Assembly: GCA_963778385.1 (NCBI GenBank)
Contig: CAVZUA010000002.1
Coordinates: 372,001 to 436,000, forward strand
DNA length: 64,000 nt
Reading direction: 5' to 3'
Source of the DNA: DATARH01 sp963778385
GTDB taxonomy: Bacteria > Pseudomonadota > Alphaproteobacteria > ATCC43930 > CGMCC-115725
This document shows positions 60,088-64,000 of this stretch, one piece after another. A model generated the notes under the pieces. It was not told the DNA's origin. It was given only the letters and a program-made list of their open reading frames with translations, and made no database searches. Each line of letters opens with the position of its first letter. Position 1 is the stretch's first letter. The position numbers and the translations under genes were made by a program.

Positions 60088-60960
60088 TAGCCCCCGCTCT
60101 CCGATCGCTTCCGCCAGCGCGAGCGTCCGCCGCGCCGCCTCGACATGCAGGTTTTCGACGAGCCGCCCGTCGACCACGACGATGCCCTTGCCGGCGGCGA
60201 GCGCCGCCTCATGCGCGGCGATGATCTTCCGCGCTTGCGCCACCTCATCAGCGCTCGGCGCGAAGGCGGCGTTGGCCGGTGCGATCTGCTTTGGGTGGAT
60301 CAGCGTCTTGCCGTCGAAGCCAAGCGCCCGGCCCTGCGCGCAGACCGCCGCGAAACCCGCCTCGTCGGCGAGGTCGAGATGGACGCCGTCGAGCGCCGTC
60401 AGGCAGTGCGCCCGCGCCGCGAGCAGCACCAGCTGCAGCGACATCAGCAGCGGTGAGCGATCGGGCAAGGTCAGCGCACCGAGGTCCTTGGTGAGGTCCG
60501 AGGTGCCCATGACCAGCGCGGCCACGCGCGGGACGGCGGCGATGTCGGTGGCGGCGAGCACCCCGCGCGGCGTCTCAATCATGCACCAGATCGCCAGGAA
60601 GCCCGGCGCGACGGCCTGGTCGAGCGCGACGACCGTCTCGCGCACTCGCTCGGCCGTCTCGACCTTGGGCAGCAGCACCGCGTCGAGCGGCATCTGCGCC
60701 ACCGCGCGGAGGTCGTCGGGGCCCCATTCGGTGTCGAGCGCATTCACCCGCAGCACCAGCTCGCGCCTGCCGTAACCGCCTTGCGCCAGCGCCCCGGCGA
60801 CCGCATCGCGCGCGGCGGTCTTGGCGTCGGGGGCGACGGCGTCTTCGAGATCGAAGATCAACCCGTCGGCCGGCAGTTCGCGCGCCTTCTCCAGCGCGCG
60901 GGCATTGGCGCCCGGCATGAACAGCAGACTGCGTCGGGGGCGGATCATCGCTGCGTCCAT
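60076..60960 (-). CDS. HpcH/HpaI aldolase / citrate-lyase-beta-like CoA lyase
   Basis: The 294-residue TIM-barrel protein has FMPGANARALEKARELPADGLIFDLEDAVAPDAK near the N terminus, RVNALDTEWGPDDL, PKVETAERV, MIETPRGVL and GTSDLTKDLGA, the CitE/malyl-CoA lyase metal and substrate motifs. It cleaves or joins malyl-CoA-type thioesters. Its C-terminal three prolines come from the palindromic repeat. The start is taken at 60960; MIRPRRSLL four codons in is an alternative. It is divergent from the IS110 region. Confidence 0.88.
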   Translation of the reverse strand: MDAAMIRPRRSLLFMPGANARALEKARELPADGLIFDLEDAVAPDAKTAARDAVAGALAQGGYGRRELVLRVNALDTEWGPDDLRAVAQMPLDAVLLPKVETAERVRETVVALDQAVAPGFLAIWCMIETPRGVLAATDIAAVPRVAALVMGTSDLTKDLGALTLPDRSPLLMSLQLVLLAARAHCLTALDGVHLDLADEAGFAAVCAQGRALGFDGKTLIHPKQIAPANAAFAPSADEVAQARKIIAAHEAALAAGKGIVVVDGRLVENLHVEAARRTLALAEAIGERGLPPP

Positions 60961-61219
60961 TGCATCGGCCTTGGGTGCGTCCTTCGAGACAGCCGCTTCG
61001 CGGCTTCCTCAGGATGACGAGAATCTGAGGCTGGCATCAAGAAGCGCGTCATCCTGAAAGCCCGACTGGAAATGCGTTTGACTCGCTTCTAAGCGTGCTG
61101 TTTTCCCGCGTCATTCCGGGGCATCGCACAGCGATGAACCCGGAACCCATGCACACGGACCCCGAAAAGGGTGTCCGATGGCCGCAGCCCTCTTGGACAA
61201 GCCCGTGTTCCTGGGTTCC

Positions 61220-62250
61220 TGTGTGTTGGGTTTGTGGCAGGGTTGAGCGGGCGGGAGATCGTTGGGTTCCCGATCCCGAGAGATCGCAACTCGGCCCGAT
61301 CCCCGCCCGCGTACCGCCTACCCACCCTGAACAGTTGACCGAGGCCGCGGCAACGGACCTCGCAGCACAGGAACAGGCCCGATGAACATAGCCCCTGGCG
61401 TGGTTGGAATCGATATCGCCAAGCAACACCTTGATGTCTTTGACGGCGGCCGGGTGGTCCGCCTGGCCAATACAAAGGCGGCGATCGCCGCCTTGATCGC
61501 CCGATGGCCGGACAAGCCCCGGCGCGTCCTGCCCCGGCGCGTCCTGTTCGAGGCCACCGGCGCCTACGACCTGGCGCTGCGGCAAACCCTGGACGAGGCC
61601 GGCATCGCCTTCGCCAGGGTCAATCCGCGCCGCGCGCGCGACTTCGCCCGTGCCGCCGGCTTTCTCGCCAAGACCGATGCGCTCGACGCCGCCATGCTCG
61701 CCGCCATGGCGCAGTGTCTCGACCCGCCGCCTGCCGCTCCCGCCGAGCCACAGCGCCAGCGCCTGGCGCTGTGGCACAAACGCCGCGACCAGCTCGTCGC
61801 CACCCGCCAGCAGGAGCGCACCCGGCGGCACGACGCACCCCCCGAGATCGCCGCCGACATCGCCCGCCACATCGCCTGGCTGTCGAGCGAAATCGCCACG
61901 CTGGAAACCCGCATTGCCCAACTGATCGACGAGCAGCGCGACCTCAAGCAGACCGCCCGCCGGCTGCGCTCCGCTCCCGGCGTCGGCCCGGTCACCGCGA
62001 CCACCCTCATCGCCCTCCTGCCCGAACTCGGCCAACGATCGCCGCAAACCATCGCCGCCCTCGCCGGTCTCGCCCCGCTCACCGTCGAAAGCGGCCAGTT
62101 CCGCGGCAAAAGCCAAATCCGCGGCGGTCGAAAACGCGTCCGCGACGCCCTCTATATGGCCGCCCTCGCCGCCAGCCGCGGCACATCCCGCTTCGCCAAA
62201 ACCTACCAGTCCCTGCGCGCCGCCGGAAAACCCGCCAAACTCGCCCTCAT
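61220..62250 (+). mobile_element. IS110-family insertion sequence, 3'-truncated
   Basis: The element comprises a 162-nt leader with strong secondary structure and a DEDD transposase gene. The left junction is judged from where the family C repeat stops matching (after TGGGTTCC); the right junction from where the transposase leaves family homology (after KPAKLAL) and repeat C resumes (GCCGGGTTCGG). Both junctions are approximate to several bases. IS110 elements lack terminal inverted repeats, so ends cannot be fixed by symmetry. Confidence 0.7.
61247..61310 (+). ncRNA. Candidate bridge RNA target-binding stem-loop of IS110
   Basis: GCGGGCGGG-A-GATCG (61247-61261) pairs with CGATC-CCCGCCCGC (61297-61310): a 14-bp stem with one bulged A. 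Inside, CGATC/GATCG (61271-61275 / 61282-61286) forms a second stem. The internal loop has a 5' strand TTGGGTTCC and a 3' strand CAACTCGGC. This is the shape of the target-binding loop of IS110 bridge RNAs, and the 5' strand contains TGGGTTCC, identical to the flanking repeat at 61212-61219. Confidence 0.5.
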
Positions 62251-62284
62251 GCCGGGTTCGGCCCTGCAGGCCGCCCCGGAATGA
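61382..62284 (+). CDS. IS110-family transposase (DEDD), C-terminally truncated
   Basis: The 300-residue protein has the N-terminal RuvC-like DEDD domain (VVGIDIAKQHLDVF, EATGAYD, KTDALDAAMLA) and a Tnp20 domain with APGVGPVTATTLIALL, LAGLAPLTVESGQFRGKSQIRGGRKRVRDALYMAAL, including the catalytic serine in VESG. It ends KPAKLALMPGSALQAAPE: family members continue after KPAKLAL with an RKLL-type helix of about 25 residues, whereas here the last residues and the TGA are encoded by palindromic repeat C. The element is thus probably inactive unless the tail is dispensable. Confidence 0.85.
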   Translation: MNIAPGVVGIDIAKQHLDVFDGGRVVRLANTKAAIAALIARWPDKPRRVLPRRVLFEATGAYDLALRQTLDEAGIAFARVNPRRARDFARAAGFLAKTDALDAAMLAAMAQCLDPPPAAPAEPQRQRLALWHKRRDQLVATRQQERTRRHDAPPEIAADIARHIAWLSSEIATLETRIAQLIDEQRDLKQTARRLRSAPGVGPVTATTLIALLPELGQRSPQTIAALAGLAPLTVESGQFRGKSQIRGGRKRVRDALYMAALAASRGTSRFAKTYQSLRAAGKPAKLALMPGSALQAAPE

Positions 62285-62402
62285 CGAAGGAAATATCGAG
62301 TCAGATTTTGAGGAGCGCTCGCGGAGCGCGTCTCGAAGGACGCACTGCCATTGACCCAGCGCCGCTATATACTTCGCCCGCAGTGATGTTGTGAGAGTTT
62401 GC

Positions 62403-62831
62403 ATGAACGCATCGACCACCCCGCCGGGCCGTTCGGACGAGCGGCTGGGCCCCTGGCTGGCTTTCTGGGGACAGTTTGCCGTGCTGGGCGCACTGGCGAT
62501 CCTCGGGCTCTATGTCGGCAGCGATGGCCAGCCGGGCGATTACGCCACCGGGCTGATGCTGACGATCGGCGCGATCCTGCTGGCGTTCCTGCGCCTCAAG
62601 GCATGGTTCGACGGCACCGGCGCCGACTGGACGAGCTTTCTGTTTGTCGACAAGCCGGCGCATCTGCTGGTGGTGATCCCGCTTTTCACCGTGATCGCGC
62701 TGGGCGGCCTGTTTGTCGCCGCCGGCGAGCCCGGCAGCCTGCAAGGCGCCGGCGTCGGGCTGTTCGTGGTCTGCGGCCTGATCATCTTCCTCAGTCTGAA
62801 GCGCGTCTTCGACAAGCTGGATTTCGCATGA
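62403..62831 (+). CDS. Small integral membrane protein, unknown function
   Basis: The 142-residue protein has about four hydrophobic segments: WGQFAVLGALAILGLYVG, YATGLMLTIGAILLAFLRL, HLLVVIPLFTVIALGGLFVAA and GVGLFVVCGLIIFLSLKRVF, with a short polar N-terminus. No catalytic motif is seen. The start at 62403 is preceded by GAGAG. It is 40 nt upstream of pdxY and may be cotranscribed. Confidence 0.7.
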   Translation: MNASTTPPGRSDERLGPWLAFWGQFAVLGALAILGLYVGSDGQPGDYATGLMLTIGAILLAFLRLKAWFDGTGADWTSFLFVDKPAHLLVVIPLFTVIALGGLFVAAGEPGSLQGAGVGLFVVCGLIIFLSLKRVFDKLDFA

Positions 62832-62871
62832 ATAGGTCGGGCGGAGGCCCGACCGCACTTGGAAGCACCTG

Positions 62872-63714
62872 ATGCCCACCGTTCTCTCGGTGCAGTCGCG
62901 GGTCGCCTACGGTCATGTCGGCAATGCGGCCGCGGTGTTTCCGCTGCAATGCCTCGGCGTCGAGACCTGGGCGCTCGATACGGTGGCGTTCTCGAACCAC
63001 ACCGGGCACGGGCGCTGGCGCGGCGATGTGGTCGCGGCGGAGACGGTAGCGACGCTGTTCGAGGGCATCGCCGATCTCGGCGTGCTGCCAAGCATCGACG
63101 CGGTGCTGTCCGGCTATATCGGCACCGCCGAGACCGGGGCGGTGCTGCTCGACATCGTGCGGCGCGTGAAAACGGCGAACCCGAAGGCGCTGTTCTGCTG
63201 CGACCCGGTGATCGGCGACACCGACACCGGTTCCTATGTGCGCGATGGGGTCGCCGAGTTCTTTCGCGATGCGGCGCTGGCGCTGGGCGACATCGTCACC
63301 CCCAACCGCTTCGAGCTCGAATACCTGACCGGCCGAACCGTCACGACCTTGGCGGAGGCCGCGGATGCGGCGGCAGGGCTGCGCGAGCGCGGCCCGAGCA
63401 CGGTCCTGCTCACCAGCCTCGGCCTTGCGCCCGAACACCTGACGATGCTCGCCAGCGGACCGGACGGCGCCTGGGCAATCGAGACGCCGCGCCTGCCGGT
63501 CGAGCTCAACGGCTGCGGCGATGTGACCGCGGCGCTGTTTTTAGGTCGGCTGCTCGGCGGCGACAGCCTCGCCGAGGCGCTGGCAGCGACTGCAGGCTCG
63601 ATGTTTTCGGTGATTGAGACGACCGTCGCGCTCGGCCGCTACGAGCTGGCTCTGGTGGCGTCGCGCGACGAACTGGCACAGCCGAGCCGGGTCTTCGCGC
63701 CGCGCCGCGTCTAG
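62872..63714 (+). CDS. pdxY: Pyridoxal kinase
   Basis: The 280-residue ribokinase-fold protein starts VLSVQSRVAYGHVGNAAAVFPLQCLGVETWALDTVAFSNHTGHG and has the metal/phosphate region VLSGYIGTAETG, CDPVIGDTDTGSYV, TPNRFELEYLTG, and the anion hole ELNGCGDVTAALFLG with catalytic Asp. PdxY phosphorylates pyridoxal, supplying the PLP needed, for example, by the MetY-type enzyme encoded earlier in the window. It ends 7 nt before a GNAT remnant on the opposite strand. Confidence 0.94.
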   Translation: MPTVLSVQSRVAYGHVGNAAAVFPLQCLGVETWALDTVAFSNHTGHGRWRGDVVAAETVATLFEGIADLGVLPSIDAVLSGYIGTAETGAVLLDIVRRVKTANPKALFCCDPVIGDTDTGSYVRDGVAEFFRDAALALGDIVTPNRFELEYLTGRTVTTLAEAADAAAGLRERGPSTVLLTSLGLAPEHLTMLASGPDGAWAIETPRLPVELNGCGDVTAALFLGRLLGGDSLAEALAATAGSMFSVIETTVALGRYELALVASRDELAQPSRVFAPRRV

Positions 63715-63721
63715 CTCGCAT

Positions 63722-63987
63722 TCAGCCCGGGCGGCGCAGCCGGTACAGCATGTGACGGACCAGCGGATCAAACGACGCCTCGTCGGGCAACTCGATGACC
63801 CACAAGCCCCAGCCGTGCTCACACCAGTGATCGCGCGCCCAGCCCAGAAATCGCTCTTGGCGCGGTCGTAGGGACCAAGCAGCAATTCCATCATCTCGGC
63901 GTCGGCCGACATCGCCGCGAACGACTCGTAATCGTCATCGCGCCACTCGCGCAGCAAGAGCCGCGGCGTGCGCAGGGCAATCGCCAC
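63722..63987 (-). pseudogene. GNAT acetyltransferase remnant
   Basis: The N-terminal part (MAIALRTPRLLLREWRDDDYESFAAMSADAEMMELLLGPYDRAKS) is a typical RimJ/RimL-type GNAT start. The frame then changes; in the next frame ERFLGWARDHWCEHGWGLWVIELPDEASF continues the same family, and jumps directly to DPLVRHMLYRLRRPG and a stop. Around 90 central residues, including the acetyl-CoA loop, are missing, so this is a decayed gene with one frameshift and a large internal deletion. Confidence 0.7.
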
Positions 63988-64000
63988 TATTTCTTGCCGC

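Larger units (their letters stand above)
61110..62285. repeat. Palindromic repeat family C, copy 3, split by IS110
   Basis: The left arm GTCATTCCGGGGC (61110-61122) and right arm GCCCCGGAATGAC (62273-62285) are a perfect 13-bp inverted pair. The left half continues with CCCGGAACCCATGCACACGG and GTGTTCCTGGGTTCC as in copies 1 and 2; the element is interrupted after TGGGTTCC (about 61219). Confidence 0.85.
60975..62345. repeat. Palindromic repeat family D, outer copy enclosing family C and IS110
   Basis: The left arm at 60975-60989 (GTGCGTCCTTCGAGA) and right arm at 62331-62345 (TCTCGAAGGACGCAC) are perfect 15-bp inverted complements. Internal D-like hairpins are at GCCGCTTCGCGGC on the left and GCGCTCGCGGAGCGC on the right. 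Between them lies the family C palindrome with the IS110 inside it. Apart from the lyase promoter on the left no other element is seen in 60990-61109. Confidence 0.75.

Noticed and set aside
61504..62394. Alternative 296-residue frame within IS110
   Set aside because: Its translation is Arg/Pro-rich with no domain; the DEDD transposase lies in the other frame.
1..64000. tRNA or rRNA genes
   Set aside because: No cloverleaf with conserved GTTC-type arms or rRNA-like conserved stretch was noticed on either strand; a tRNAscan-SE run would confirm.

Overview
This is a high-GC chromosomal segment with a strongly alphaproteobacterial gene order. The markers are an F0 operon atpI-atpB-atpE-atpF'-atpF separate from F1, the cluster mutY / DUF721 / dsbA-like / smc, the his genes hisB-hisH-(GNAT)-hisA-hisF-hisE, a paired pimeloyl-CoA-dehydrogenase-like set, and a hopanoid-associated glycosyltransferase (HpnB type). 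I cannot fix the genus from sequence alone; a Rhizobiales/Rhodospirillales-type bacterium fits.

Layout. 1-10.5 kb is catabolic: the end of an ABC substrate-binding protein, two tandem HpaB-type flavin monooxygenase-family proteins, an opine-dehydrogenase-like protein, a Gfo/Idh/MocA oxidoreductase, an enoyl-CoA hydratase, a LysR regulator divergent from a PEP-mutase/isocitrate-lyase-family protein, a class III CoA-transferase and an HCCA-isomerase/DsbA-like protein. 10.6-14.7 kb holds a small secreted protein, the acyl-CoA dehydrogenase pair and a membrane-anchored alpha/beta hydrolase. 14.8-16.9 kb is an unusual operon of two ferritin-like diiron-type proteins and two 2[4Fe-4S] ferredoxins, followed by an orphan OmpR-type response regulator and a ribbon-helix-helix protein. 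18.2-24.2 kb has two amidohydrolases flanking a protoglobin / hydrolase / NIPSNAP operon. 24.2-29.1 kb is an acyl-activation area: a broken acyl-CoA synthetase, then SDR, adenylating ligase and acyl carrier protein, then a divergent Sfp-type phosphopantetheinyl transferase. 29.1-32.1 kb is a methionine operon (metA-like, metY-like) led by a putative haem-oxygenase-fold diiron protein. 32.4-35.7 kb encodes an acetoin/pyruvate dehydrogenase-like E1alpha-E1beta-E2 operon. 37-41 kb is his, 41-46.8 kb mutY/DUF721/dsbA/smc, 46.9-47.9 kb an IS630 element, 48.1-50.5 kb F0 ATP synthase. 50.5-64 kb is mixed: an orphan receiver, three beta-propeller-type proteins, a sterol-desaturase-like enzyme, a frameshifted hpnB, GST, aldo/keto reductase, a CitE-like lyase, a truncated IS110 and pdxY.

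The most distinctive large-scale feature is at least six families of intergenic palindromic repeats, present in most of the larger gaps. Both insertion sequences sit inside copies of these repeats. The IS110 copy lies inside one palindrome that itself lies inside another, and the region upstream of its transposase folds on paper like a bridge RNA whose internal loop carries an 8-nt match to the flanking repeat. Three genes (an acyl-CoA synthetase, hpnB and a GNAT) are broken by frameshifts or deletions. No tRNA, rRNA or CRISPR array was found.
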